Assembly (NCBI RefSeq): GCF_019083995.1
Contig: NZ_JAHRCU010000008.1
Span: 1-64,000, forward strand
DNA from: Roseococcus sp. SDR
Lineage (GTDB): Bacteria > Pseudomonadota > Alphaproteobacteria > Acetobacterales > Acetobacteraceae
Direction: 5' to 3'
Length of the DNA stretch: 64,000 bases
This document shows, piece after piece, positions 18,893 to 27,650 of the stretch (its first letter is position 1; each line of letters begins with the position of its first letter). Below the pieces are notes generated by a model. The model saw only the letters and a list, made by a program, of their open reading frames with translations. It did no database searches and was not told where the DNA came from. Made by a program: the position numbers and the translations under genes.

Positions 18893-18908
18893 GTGGCCAA
18901 GTGGGGCG

Positions 18909-18937
18909 GTCTTAGCCGCCCCGGCGGGGCAGGGCAA
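18909..18937 (-). promoter_or_regulatory. Candidate promoter for tRNA-Glu inside the DUF2256 gene end
   Basis: On the minus strand TTGCCC (18932-18937), 17 bases and TAAGAC (18909-18914) lie 16 bases before the tRNA 5' end. The -10 includes the TAA stop of the DUF2256 gene. Matches are moderate. Confidence 0.4.
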
Positions 18938-19085
18938 GCCGGGCCTTTGCATATCTCCCATCCCGGCACGCATCGGAGCAAAAGCGCACCTCTTCCCAGT
19001 TCCGCGCCCATTTCTTCCGCCAGGCGAAGGGGCGGCCACAGGCGGCGCAGGTCTTCTCCGGCAGGTTGGGCTTCTTGTGGGCCAT
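18912..19085 (-). CDS. DUF2256 small zinc-ribbon-like protein
   Basis: A 57-residue protein starting [19 protein letters not shown], with [14 protein letters not shown] and VRFCSDACR following. Four cysteines in two CxxC/CxxxC pairs (CAAC and CSDAC) fit a small metal-binding knuckle, and the whole matches the DUF2256 pattern. The start ATG (19083-19085) shares one base with the stop of the upstream DUF6476-like gene (TGATG), so translation is coupled. The tRNA-Glu gene begins 19 bases after the stop. The function of the family is unknown to me. Confidence 0.88.
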   Translation of the reverse strand: MAHKKPNLPEKTCAACGRPFAWRKKWARNWEEVRFCSDACRDGRYAKARLALPRRGG

Positions 19086-19375
19086 CAGCGAACCGGAACG
19101 GCCGCACCCGGCATCACCTCACCCACCACGCGGCCGCTGCGCGAATCCAGCAGCAGGATGCGGTCCCCGTCCGGGCGCTGCACATGCACCGCGAAGTGGT
19201 CGCCGGCGCCGGCCACGCCCAGGATGCGGCTGCCCGCGGGCAGGTTCAGGCTCATCGCCGGCAGCGGCGCGTCACCCCGATGGCCGGCGCGCTGGACGAG
19301 AAGGACGACCAGCGTCACCGTGCCAGCCACGATCAGCACGCCCATCGCCACAACCAGGAACTTGAGTGCCTGCAT
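19085..19375 (-). CDS. DUF6476-like single-span membrane protein
   Basis: Short protein (96 residues) of a type seen in Acetobacteraceae and relatives. One N-terminal transmembrane helix ([20 protein letters not shown], residues 4-23) is followed by a periplasmic or cytoplasmic tail with [37 protein letters not shown]. The tail resembles a single beta-propeller-like blade, but this is weak. The frame continues upstream on the strand opposite rluD as a shadow. I start at the ATG at 19375; an ATG at 19390 (MGLGQMQ) is possible. It is translationally coupled to the DUF2256 gene. The family name is from memory of similar proteins; the role is unknown. Confidence 0.72.
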   Translation of the reverse strand: MQALKFLVVAMGVLIVAGTVTLVVLLVQRAGHRGDAPLPAMSLNLPAGSRILGVAGAGDHFAVHVQRPDGDRILLLDSRSGRVVGEVMPGAAVPVR

Positions 19376-20389
19376 TTGCCCCAGACCCATGAGATCACCG
19401 CGACGGAAGCCGATCACGGACAGCGCGTGGACCGATTCCTCGCGGAGCGGATAGGCGGTCTCTCGCGCTCCCGCGTCAAGGCGCTGATCGAGGAAGGCCA
19501 TGTCACGCGCGATGGCGCGCCGCTCACCGAACCCGCCCAGCCCGTCCGCCCCGGCAGCGTCTATCGCCTCACTCCGCCGCCGCCCGCGCCCGCCAAGCCG
19601 CAGGCGGAGGCGATGCCGCTCGACATCCTCTTCGAGGACCAGCACCTCATCGTCCTCGACAAGCCCGCCGGCCTCGTCGTCCATCCCGCGCCGGGCAATA
19701 TGGAGGGCACGCTGGTGAACGGCCTGCTCGCCCATGCAGGCGAGGAACTGGAAGGCATCGGCGGGGAAAAGCGCCCCGGCATCGTCCACCGGCTGGACAA
19801 GGACACCTCGGGCATCATGGTCGTGGCGAAGACGGAGCAGGCGCACCGCATCCTCTCCGACGCCTTCGTGACGCGCGACCTCGACCGCGAATACCTGGCG
19901 CTGGCCTGGGGCGTGCCCAGCCCGGCCCAAGGCGTGATCGACGCCGCGATCGGCCGCCACACGACGGACCGCAAGCGCATGGCGGTGGTCGAGCAACGCA
20001 GCCGCGGCGTCCAGCGCGGCGCCATGGCCGGCGCCAGCGCCGGCAAGCACGCCATCACGAATTACCGGACCGAGCAGGCCTTCCACGGCGCGGTCAGCCT
20101 GGTCCGCTGCAAGCTGGAGACGGGGCGGACGCACCAGATTCGCGTCCATATGGCGCATATCGGCCACCCCCTGGTGGGGGACCCCGTGTATCTGCGACGT
20201 ATCCCGGCGGCCAGCCGGAGCCTGCCGGAGAGCCTCCGCGAGGCGCTCCTGGCCTTCCCGCGCCAGGCGCTTCATGCCGCAAGCCTTGGCTTCGCACACC
20301 CGATCACCAAGGAAAATCTCTCCTTCCGGTCTGATCCGCCGGAGGATTTCCGGAAACTCCAGGCGCTGCTCGCCTGTAACACCGAGTAA
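19376..20389 (+). CDS. rluD: Ribosomal large subunit pseudouridine synthase, RluD family
   Basis: Makes pseudouridines in 23S rRNA (helix 69 for RluD). The 337-residue protein has an N-terminal S4-like domain (QRVDRFLAERIGGLSRSRVK) and the catalytic domain with GIVHRLDKDTSG (catalytic Asp), LDREYLALAWG and RTHQIRVHMAHIGHPLVGD. The frame is open to 18854, but only a TTG at 19376 begins the family sequence (MPQTHEITAT). That start directly abuts the start codon of the divergent DUF6476-like gene. No good ribosome-binding site is visible, so the start is uncertain; the function is not. Confidence 0.92.
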   Translation: MPQTHEITATEADHGQRVDRFLAERIGGLSRSRVKALIEEGHVTRDGAPLTEPAQPVRPGSVYRLTPPPPAPAKPQAEAMPLDILFEDQHLIVLDKPAGLVVHPAPGNMEGTLVNGLLAHAGEELEGIGGEKRPGIVHRLDKDTSGIMVVAKTEQAHRILSDAFVTRDLDREYLALAWGVPSPAQGVIDAAIGRHTTDRKRMAVVEQRSRGVQRGAMAGASAGKHAITNYRTEQAFHGAVSLVRCKLETGRTHQIRVHMAHIGHPLVGDPVYLRRIPAASRSLPESLREALLAFPRQALHAASLGFAHPITKENLSFRSDPPEDFRKLQALLACNTE

Positions 20390-20390
20390 C

Positions 20391-20414
20391 CGGACCAGTT
20401 TGGTCGGTTTTGCT
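20391..20414 (+). terminator. Probable intrinsic terminator after rluD
   Basis: GGACCA faces TGGTC(GG) with a bulge and a 2-3 base loop, followed by TTTTGCTT, directly after the rluD stop. The stem is shorter than ideal, but the T-run is right. It separates rluD from rpoH. Confidence 0.5.
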
Positions 20415-20595
20415 TGCGCAAACCTGTTCGGTTCGGTAATTTCTCGCTGGAACTTAGCGACGGGGTGCCGCTACACCCCCGGCTGCTGCCACCGCCCCTT
20501 CCGTGACCGGGGCGGATGCATCCGGGAGGGCCCTGGACGCGTGAGGCCAGAAAGGCCGTGTGCCCGCCGCCGTCACGGGGTGGGGCACGGCGCAA

Positions 20596-21498
20596 ATGGA
20601 AGGCTCGTCGAATCCGATGGCGTCTTTGAGTATCCCGCTTGCCCCTGAAGGCAACCTCTCTCGCTACCTTCAGGACATCCGGAAATTCCCCATGCTCGCC
20701 CCCGAGGAGGAGCTGGAACTCGCCAAGCGCTGGCGCGATGCCGGCGATGAGGCGGCGGCCCATAAGCTCGTCACCTCGCATCTGCGCCTCGTGGCGAAGA
20801 TCGCGATGGGCTATCGCGGCTATGGCCTGCCCGTGGGCGAGCTGATCTCCGAGGGCAATGTCGGCATGATGCAGGCGGTGAAGCGGTTCGATCCGGACCG
20901 CGGCTTCCGCCTCGCCACCTACGCCATGTGGTGGATCCGCGCCGCCATCCAGGAATACATCCTGCACAGCTGGTCGCTCGTGAAGATGGGCACGACCGCC
21001 GCGCAGAAGAAGCTGTTCTTCAACCTCCGTCGCCTCAAGGGGCAGATCGGCGCGCTGGAGGATGGCGACCTGCAGCCCGAGGTGGTCGCGAAGATCGCGA
21101 AGACGCTGGCCGTGCCCGAGCAGGATGTGGTGAGCATGAACCGCCGCCTCGCCTCGCCGGACAACAGCCTGAACGCCCCCGTCCGCGCCGATAGCGAGGG
21201 CGAGTGGCAGGACTGGCTGGTGGACGATGCCGAGACGCAGGAAAGCGAGCTGGCCGAGCGGGAGGACATGTCCAACCGCAAGGACATGCTGAACGGCGCC
21301 CTGCGCACGCTGAACGAGCGCGAGCGGCACATCCTGATCGAGCGCCGCCTGAAGGACGAGCCGACCACGCTGGAGGAGCTCTCGCAGCAGTACAACATCA
21401 GCCGCGAGCGCGTCCGCCAGATCGAGGTCCGTGCCTTCGAGAAGCTGCAGAAGAGCATGAAGCAGCAGATCGCGGAGCGGCGCATCAGCGTCGGCTGA
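20596..21498 (+). CDS. rpoH: RNA polymerase sigma factor RpoH (sigma-32)
   Basis: Heat-shock sigma factor. The 300-residue protein has region 2 (HKLVTSHLRLVAKIAMGYRG, GNVGMMQAVKRFDPDRGFR, TYAMWWIRAAIQEYI) and the RpoH-box QKKLFFNLRRLK that separates sigma-32 from other group-3 factors. Region 4 has LNERERHILIERRL and SRERVRQIE. The frame opens with a GTG at 20560; in-frame ATGs are at 20596 and 20617. I prefer 20596, with moderate certainty. It is preceded by a 206-bp gap that holds the rluD terminator and probably its own promoters; I could not assign these. Confidence 0.96.
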   Translation: MEGSSNPMASLSIPLAPEGNLSRYLQDIRKFPMLAPEEELELAKRWRDAGDEAAAHKLVTSHLRLVAKIAMGYRGYGLPVGELISEGNVGMMQAVKRFDPDRGFRLATYAMWWIRAAIQEYILHSWSLVKMGTTAAQKKLFFNLRRLKGQIGALEDGDLQPEVVAKIAKTLAVPEQDVVSMNRRLASPDNSLNAPVRADSEGEWQDWLVDDAETQESELAEREDMSNRKDMLNGALRTLNERERHILIERRLKDEPTTLEELSQQYNISRERVRQIEVRAFEKLQKSMKQQIAERRISVG

Positions 21499-21519
21499 AC
21501 CACGGCGCTCAGGGGCGCG

Positions 21520-21542
21520 CGCGGGGGGCTTGGCCTCCCGCG
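21520..21542. terminator. Hairpin between convergent rpoH and the RTX/cadherin gene
   Basis: CGCGGG at 21520-21525 faces CCCGCG at 21537-21542, with further imperfect G/C pairs inside. It fills most of the 45-bp gap between the two convergent stops. There is no T-run. Confidence 0.4.
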
Positions 21543-21543
21543 T

Positions 21544-24500
21544 TCAACCCCAGATGGGATCGAGGGGCGGCACGATCGGGCCTTCCAGAACATCCCGCAC
21601 CGTGACCGTGAGGCTCGCCGTCCCGCTGAGCACCCCGTCCGAGGCTTCGAAGCTGAGGCGGTGGACATTGCTGCGTTCGTAATCGAGCCGCCCGGTCAGT
21701 GTGATATCCCCTGTCACGCGATCCCAGGCAAACAGACCGCCCCCGCCCGACATGACCGCCGTCCCGATTTCGCTCGCCGCGGGGCCATCGGGGTCGAGCG
21801 CGCGCATATTGGCGATGATGGTACCGACGCCCTGGTCCTCCCGCAGGCTCACGCCGGAGGGGCCCTGGAAATAGGGCGCCTCGTTGCGGTTCACCACATC
21901 GATGGAGACGTCACGCCGGGCGGTCAGGCTGCCATCGCTCACCTGCACGGTGAGGGTGTAGCTCCGCACCGCCTCGTAATCGAGCGTGCCGCTCAGGCTG
22001 ATCTGCCCCGTCGCGGAGTTGATGGCGAAGAGCCCATGATCCTCCAGCAGGCTGAAGGTGAGGGTGGTGTCCGCATCCGGATCGAAAGCGGTGGCGAGGT
22101 CGAAGCGGGCCAGCGCGTGATAGCCCTCGGTGATGGCGGCGTTGCCCGTGCCGAGGAGACGCAGGCTGGGCGCCTCGTTCACGTCCTCGACCTCGATGTT
22201 CACCACATATTCCTGCTCATTCCAGGATTCGCCGAGACGGCTGAGCGTCATCGTGTAGCTGGACTGAACCTCGAAGTTCAGCGGCGCTGTCGTGTAGACG
22301 TTGTGCTCCCTGGCATAATAGGGCTTTCCATCGGCATCCGTGCGCAACAGCACGCTGTTCGTCAAAACAACAAAAGGCCCAGTGTAGGGACGGCCGCCGT
22401 CCACGGACCAAAGATAGGACGACCGCTCGGTTCCGTCAGGATCAATGACACGGAAGGAGAAGACCGGCGGCGGCAGGTAGCGATAATCCGTAAGCCAGGG
22501 CGCGTCCTCGCGCACCGAGACGGTGCCCGGCAAGCCGATCGGGGCACTCAGCTCGTCATCGTCCTGCACACGGATGGCGAAGGGCTGGCGGAGGGTCGTG
22601 ACGCCATCGCTGGCCTGAACCTGCATGTCCAGCACGCGCGTCGTCTCGTAATCGAAGGGCGCGGTCTGGAAGACTGCGCCGGTCACAGCGTCGATGCGGA
22701 GATAACCCTCCGCCCCGATCAGGAGGAAGCGCGTCGCGGCGGGATCGAGCCCGGTGCCAGCCACCCCGAAATCCGCGATCGCGCCGGTCTCCGTGGTGTT
22801 CTCGAGGATGGCGATGCTGCGTGGGCCGGTCAGCGGCTCCGGCGCGTCGGTCAGGACGACCCGCACGGTGGTTGTCGCCGTATCCGTGCCGCTGAACGCC
22901 GTGACATCGAAGAGGAAGGCGCCATCCGTCTCGAAGTCCACGGGGCTGTCGAGCCGGATGACGCCCGTGGTTGGATCGATCTGGAAAGGGAGGTCGCGCG
23001 ACAAAAACCGGTAGCCGACGACGGAGCCCGCATCTGGGTCCACCGCCGTCACCTGCCCCACCACATCGCCGATGCGCGCATGCTCGCTGAGATTGAAGAC
23101 GGGTGAACGGCCGGTCGGGAAGGCCGGCGGCTCCGGCCTGTCTCCGACGAGGACATAGACCTCCTGGGTGGCGGTCAGGGCGCCGTCGCTGACCTGGACC
23201 TTGATCGTCACGAGGGGCGTCTGCTCGTGATCCAGCCGGCCATTCAGGAAGAGGACGCCGGTGGCGGCATCAATGCTGAAGCCGCTTGGTGCCCCGACCA
23301 GGCTGAACCGGAGTTCGCTGTCCCGATCGGGGTCGGTCGCGATCACGCTGCCCAGCGGTGTCGTGACGTATTGCCCCTCGGACAGGAAATAGCTCTGCGC
23401 TGGGCTGATGCCCGGTGCCTCGTTCACATTCGTCACCTTCACGCGGATGCGGGCCAGGGCGATCTGCCCCTGGCTCTCGAGCCAGATGTCGAATTCCTGT
23501 GCCGCCGTCGTCTCATGATCCATCGGGGCGGTGACGCGGATCTCGCCTGTGATCTCGTCGATCACGAACGGCGTGTTGGGTGTCGCCATCCGGAAGGTGA
23601 CCGGCGGCGCGCCTGCATCCGGGTCCCTCGCCTGGACGCGGCCGACCAGCGTCCCGGCGGGGCTGTTCTCGGCGAGGTTGAAGCTGGAAGGGCTGCCGGG
23701 GGCGAGGGTCGGCGGCTCATTGGCATCCGTGACCTGGAGGATCACGCCGCGCCGCGTGCTGAGGCTGCCATCGCTGGCGCGCAGGTGCAGCTCGATACTG
23801 GGCTGGGTCTCGAAATCCAGCTCGCCCGTGAAGCGGATGTCGCCCGTGGCGTTGTCGATGCTGAAGCCGGGACCGGGGCTGAGCAGACTGTAAGTGAGCA
23901 CCGCGCCCGCATCCGCATCGGTGGCCTGGACGCGGCCGATGACCTCGTTGGTGTATCGTCCCTCGCGGATGCTGAATGTGCCCGGACCCGTGAAGAGGGG
24001 GGCCTCGTTCACGTTGGTGACGGTGATTGTCAGCACATGCTCGGTCGTTGCACGGCCGTCGCTGGCCCGGAAGGTCAGCGTCCAGCTGGAGCGGCTCTCG
24101 AAATCGAGGCCCCTGGCCGTCAGCTCCCCGGTGATGTCGTTCCAGGAAAAGACCGAGCCGCCGCCCTGCATGCTCACGAAGCTGGCGGCCCCTGTCAGGC
24201 CCGTCGGGTCCGGATCGCTCACCGTGACGCGCCCGACGACGCGGGGCAGCAGGCTGCTGCCGCCTTCGGCCAGGGTGAGGCTGTTCGGGCCGGTGAAGAC
24301 CGGCGGGGCGTTCGTCACGACGGAGATGCTGGCTGTGGCCGTCCCGCTATCCCCGCGCAGATCCGACACGGCATAGGTGAAGCGGTCCACTCCCGTGAAG
24401 CTGCTGGCGGGCCGGTAATCGAAGCTGCCATCCGCGCGCAGCGTCACGCTGCCGCCACGCTCGGTGGTGAAGACGCCTGCCTGGGCGCGAAGCGCGAGGC

Positions 24501-25797
24501 CGAGATCATTGGCCAGGAGGCCCCGCGCCGCGTCCACGCGCAGCGTCCCATCCTGGTCCAGCAGCTCATAGCCGTCGGGCCGCACGGCGAAGGGAAGCGT
24601 CGCCTGCGCGAGGCTCAGCATCAGCCCGCCTGGCTGCGCGATCACCACGGTTTCGACGCCGGCCATGTCGAGCTGCAGCGCGCTGGAGAGGAAGCGCCCC
24701 GCTTCCGCGCCGGGGGCCACGGCGCCGAGGAAGCCATGAAGCCGGAGCAGCTCCGCCTTCACATCCGTCCGCGCATAGGCTTCGGTGCTGAGGTCGAGCA
24801 CCAGGAGGTCCGAACCCGTGCCGCCCCGCAGCACATCGCGTTCCGCGTCGAGCGTGAGCCGCAGCACGTCATCGCCCTCGCCCCCCTGCAGGGTGTCCGC
24901 GCCCTGGTTCCCGGCCAGCCAGTCATTGCCGGCGTCGCCCGAGAGGAGATCATCGCCCTGCCCGCCGGTCAGAGTGTCATCCCCGGCACGGGCATACACC
25001 GCGAGCCGCACCGCGGGATCAAGTGCCGCAGCATCCACGGCGAGCGCCGCGCCTGTCACAGCCGAGATCCGCAACCCATCCGCGAAGGCGAGGCTGGCCG
25101 CGGCGCCGAGCGTGAGGGAGGAGAGGCCCACCCCCCGCAGCACCAGCACCTCCATCCCCGCCACCTGAGCGAAATCCGTATCCAGCAGGGTGACGGCGTC
25201 GGAGAATTGCAGCGTGTCCGTGTCGGTGCCCCCATCGAGGGTTGCGGCGCGCAGATCCGTCCCGCCGCCCAGAAGGAAGCGATCCTCGCCGCCGCCGCCG
25301 CGCAGCGTGTCGGCACCGCCGCCGCCCGAGAAGCTGTCGAGACCAGCGCCTCCGATCAGCAGATCGTCACCGGCCGTGCCGCTGATCGTCAGGGGTGTCG
25401 CGCTTCCAAGGGCGCTGCCATCCACAATGAGCGCGCCGGCGCTGACCGTGGCGGAGATGCGAAGCCCCGCGGCAAAGGCTGCCGCGGCCAGGGCCCCCAG
25501 CGTGAGCGACGAAGTGCCGGCACCCTCGAAGCGGATCGCCTCCATCGCCAGGACATTGGCGAAGGCGGCATCGGTCAGGGTGACGGCGCTGGCGAAACTG
25601 AGGCGGTCGAAGCCTTCGCCACCATCCAGCACCCGGCCGGGCGCCAGAAAGGCGGCGACTGACCTGAAGCTGAAAGTGTCATGGCCCGCGCCGCCCAGCA
25701 GCGTGTCCGCCCCGGCCGATCCGAAAAGGCTGTCGTTCCCATCGCTGCCGATGAGTCGATCGGCCAGATCGGTCCCACGCAACCTCAATCCGGCCAT
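21544..25797 (-). CDS. Large RTX and cadherin-repeat surface or secreted protein
   Basis: A 1417-residue repeat protein. Calcium-binding RTX nonapeptides occur in three arrays near the N-terminus (about 17-42, 140-180, 269-335; e.g. GGQGDDLLSGDAGNDWLAG). Between them a module of about 60 residues is present twice (71-131 and 201-260, sharing SSLTLG and GLRISA). A VCBS/cadherin-like domain with LLANDLG and FDYRPASSFTGVDRFTY follows (about 410-495). About nine cadherin-type domains then run to the C-terminus, marked by NEAP starts and repeated DFE/DYE and ASDG segments. There is no Sec signal. RTX proteins normally carry these repeats and the type I secretion signal at the C-terminus, so the order is reversed. 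No transporter genes are nearby. A calcium-dependent adhesin is inferred. The start has CGGAG 8-9 bases upstream. Confidence 0.88.
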   Translation of the reverse strand: MAGLRLRGTDLADRLIGSDGNDSLFGSAGADTLLGGAGHDTFSFRSVAAFLAPGRVLDGGEGFDRLSFASAVTLTDAAFANVLAMEAIRFEGAGTSSLTLGALAAAAFAAGLRISATVSAGALIVDGSALGSATPLTISGTAGDDLLIGGAGLDSFSGGGGADTLRGGGGEDRFLLGGGTDLRAATLDGGTDTDTLQFSDAVTLLDTDFAQVAGMEVLVLRGVGLSSLTLGAAASLAFADGLRISAVTGAALAVDAAALDPAVRLAVYARAGDDTLTGGQGDDLLSGDAGNDWLAGNQGADTLQGGEGDDVLRLTLDAERDVLRGGTGSDLLVLDLSTEAYARTDVKAELLRLHGFLGAVAPGAEAGRFLSSALQLDMAGVETVVIAQPGGLMLSLAQATLPFAVRPDGYELLDQDGTLRVDAARGLLANDLGLALRAQAGVFTTERGGSVTLRADGSFDYRPASSFTGVDRFTYAVSDLRGDSGTATASISVVTNAPPVFTGPNSLTLAEGGSSLLPRVVGRVTVSDPDPTGLTGAASFVSMQGGGSVFSWNDITGELTARGLDFESRSSWTLTFRASDGRATTEHVLTITVTNVNEAPLFTGPGTFSIREGRYTNEVIGRVQATDADAGAVLTYSLLSPGPGFSIDNATGDIRFTGELDFETQPSIELHLRASDGSLSTRRGVILQVTDANEPPTLAPGSPSSFNLAENSPAGTLVGRVQARDPDAGAPPVTFRMATPNTPFVIDEITGEIRVTAPMDHETTAAQEFDIWLESQGQIALARIRVKVTNVNEAPGISPAQSYFLSEGQYVTTPLGSVIATDPDRDSELRFSLVGAPSGFSIDAATGVLFLNGRLDHEQTPLVTIKVQVSDGALTATQEVYVLVGDRPEPPAFPTGRSPVFNLSEHARIGDVVGQVTAVDPDAGSVVGYRFLSRDLPFQIDPTTGVIRLDSPVDFETDGAFLFDVTAFSGTDTATTTVRVVLTDAPEPLTGPRSIAILENTTETGAIADFGVAGTGLDPAATRFLLIGAEGYLRIDAVTGAVFQTAPFDYETTRVLDMQVQASDGVTTLRQPFAIRVQDDDELSAPIGLPGTVSVREDAPWLTDYRYLPPPVFSFRVIDPDGTERSSYLWSVDGGRPYTGPFVVLTNSVLLRTDADGKPYYAREHNVYTTAPLNFEVQSSYTMTLSRLGESWNEQEYVVNIEVEDVNEAPSLRLLGTGNAAITEGYHALARFDLATAFDPDADTTLTFSLLEDHGLFAINSATGQISLSGTLDYEAVRSYTLTVQVSDGSLTARRDVSIDVVNRNEAPYFQGPSGVSLREDQGVGTIIANMRALDPDGPAASEIGTAVMSGGGGLFAWDRVTGDITLTGRLDYERSNVHRLSFEASDGVLSGTASLTVTVRDVLEGPIVPPLDPIWG

Positions 25798-25906
25798 TCA
25801 TAATCTCCGATCGCATGCAATCAGGGCGCGAGAATTACTCTTCCTCCACGGGCTCGGCAATGAGGTTGTTCAGGGGCGGGAAGCTTCTGCACGGCGTTGG
25901 TGCAAT

Positions 25907-26629
25907 TCATCCCATCCTCTGCAGGGCGGGCCCGTGCCGCCTGAGCCATTCGGTCGCGGCGTGCCGATGCGCCGAGCGGCTCTCCACCAGCGCCCAGAAG
26001 CGGTCCGAGTGGTTCATCTCGCGCAGATGCGCCACCTCATGCGCCACCACGTAGTCCAGCACCCAGTCGGGCGCGAGCACGAGGCGCCAGGAGAAGGCGA
26101 GGGTGCGGTTGGGTGCGCAACTCCCCCAACGGCTCTTCGTGTCCTTCAGCCGGATGGCGCTGGGCGCGACAGCCAGCGCCTCGCAATGCGGGCGCGCGGC
26201 GGCGATGATCCGGCGCAGCGCCTCGGCGCGCAGGAAGTCGCGCACGCGCCGCGCGATGAAGGGCGCCTCGCCCGTCACCACCAGCGCGCCCTCCTCCAGG
26301 AAGGCGCCGCCGCGGCGGCCAGGTTCATGGCGGATCGGGTGCTCCACGCCGCCGATCGGCACGCTGCCGCCGGCCTCGAAGGGCCGCTCGGGGGCCAGGC
26401 TGCCCAGCTTCTGCATGATCCAGCCGGCATGCTCGGTCAGCAGCGCCACGCCATGGCGCTTGGCCGCGCGGCTCGGCAGCGTCACGACCACATCGCCGCG
26501 CGCCGGATCGATCCGAAGCGAAACGCGCCGCGCGCGGGGCGAGCGGCGCCAGCGCACCGGGCAGGGCTCGGGCGGCAGCAGCGGGTCGCGCCGCAGCGGG
26601 ATGATCTCGGACTCGGGCAGTTCCGGCAT
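25907..26629 (-). CDS. YgjP-like (DUF45) zinc metallopeptidase family protein
   Basis: A 240-residue protein with the zinc motif HEVAH (residues 197-201) and the downstream H207 in EMNHSDRFW, the YgjP/WLM-type arrangement. Other family features are RRVSLRIDPARGDVVVTLP and KSRWGSCAPNRTLAFSWRL near residues 165-183. The frame is open to 26815, but MPELPESE (26629) starts the natural protein. It is divergent from the EamA transporter gene and lies downstream of nothing on its strand. Its biological substrate is not established. Confidence 0.88.
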   Translation of the reverse strand: MPELPESEIIPLRRDPLLPPEPCPVRWRRSPRARRVSLRIDPARGDVVVTLPSRAAKRHGVALLTEHAGWIMQKLGSLAPERPFEAGGSVPIGGVEHPIRHEPGRRGGAFLEEGALVVTGEAPFIARRVRDFLRAEALRRIIAAARPHCEALAVAPSAIRLKDTKSRWGSCAPNRTLAFSWRLVLAPDWVLDYVVAHEVAHLREMNHSDRFWALVESRSAHRHAATEWLRRHGPALQRMG

Positions 26630-26715
26630 GGCGCAGCATGTCGGCATTCCGCGCCGTGGTTCAACGGCTGCTACCCCTGGTTGACAGAATGGGCGGCTTC
26701 GCGCCTTTCCCCCGC

Positions 26716-27591
26716 ATGTCGCTCGCCCGCCACATCCCCGCGCTGCTGATTCTCGGCGTGGTCTGGGGGCTGACGCCCTCCATCGTGAAGGCGGCCATGG
26801 CCGGCGGCTTCGCACCGCTGGGCTTCGCCTTCTGGGGCGCCTTCGGCTCGGCGTTGATCCTCTCCGTGCTTTGCGCCAAGCGGCGGCTGGCCATCCCCCT
26901 CGATCGGCCGCACCTCATCCAATACGCGGCTTCGGGTTTCTCCGGCTTCGCGCTGGCGAATTTCGCGGGCTACACGGCGCTGCAATACATCCCGGCCGGC
27001 TTCTTCGCGCTGCTGGTGCCGCTCTCGCCCATCCTGACCGTGCTGGGGGCGGCGGCGCTGGGGATGGACCGGCTGACGCCTGCCCGCATCGCGGGCACGC
27101 TGCTGGGCTTCGCGGGCGTCGCACTCGCCATGGCGCCCGGTGCAGCGCTGCCCGATCCGAGCCTGCTGGGCTGGGCCCTGCTGGCCGCCATCACGCCCGT
27201 CGGCTTCGCCATCTCCAACATCGTGGCCTCGCGCCTCGCCCCGCGCGGCACCGACGCGCTGGTGCTTGCGACCGGCGCGCTCTACGCCGCCGCCTTCTTC
27301 ATCGCGATCTTCGGCGTGATCATGGGCCAGGTGCATCTGCCCGGCGCGATCGGCTGGCGCGTCGAGTGGCTGATCCCCTTCCAGGCCTCGCTCACCGCCT
27401 TCGCCTATTTGCTCTATTTCCGGCTGATCGCCGCCACCGGCAGCGTGATCACGAGCCAGACGGGATACATCGTCACCATCGCGGGCGTCCTCTGGGGCGC
27501 GGCCCTGTTCGGCGAGCGCATGGGCTGGCTGGCGCTGCCGGCCGCGGCGCTGGTCTTCGCCGGATTGTGGCTGGTCACCTCGCGCCGTTGA
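26716..27591 (+). CDS. EamA/DMT family transporter
   Basis: Ten-helix drug/metabolite transporter (291 residues) with two EamA repeats. The first begins LLILGVVWGLTPSIVKAAMAG and the second LLGWALLAAITPVGFAISNIVAS. The closing segments LIAATGSVITSQTGYIVTIAGVLWGA and the LFGERMGW turn are typical. Family members export amino acids, nucleosides or metabolites; the substrate here is not predictable. The open frame begins at 26638; the ATG at 26716 starts at the first hydrophobic segment. Confidence 0.9.
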   Translation: MSLARHIPALLILGVVWGLTPSIVKAAMAGGFAPLGFAFWGAFGSALILSVLCAKRRLAIPLDRPHLIQYAASGFSGFALANFAGYTALQYIPAGFFALLVPLSPILTVLGAAALGMDRLTPARIAGTLLGFAGVALAMAPGAALPDPSLLGWALLAAITPVGFAISNIVASRLAPRGTDALVLATGALYAAAFFIAIFGVIMGQVHLPGAIGWRVEWLIPFQASLTAFAYLLYFRLIAATGSVITSQTGYIVTIAGVLWGAALFGERMGWLALPAAALVFAGLWLVTSRR

Positions 27592-27650
27592 TGGCGCTCA
27601 TTGCGGATCGTGATTGGCGCGGCGGCGGCCCGGGGTGCCAGGATGCGCCC

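Noticed and set aside
18826-19107. 93-codon minus-strand frame over tRNA-Glu and DUF2256
   Set aside because: It reads through the tRNA; the true small gene in another frame has conserved cysteines and a coupled start.
20390-20595. A heat-shock or sigma-E-type promoter before rpoH (GGAACTT near 20450)
   Set aside because: A GGAAC box occurs, but no matching -10 at the right distance could be settled by eye.
23227-25662. 811-codon plus-strand frame inside the RTX/cadherin gene
   Set aside because: It is low-complexity and without domains, whereas the minus strand encodes clear RTX and cadherin repeats. It is a shadow.
26680-26715. TTGACA before the EamA gene as a promoter
   Set aside because: The -35 box is perfect, but no -10 is found 16-18 bases later; it is probably chance.
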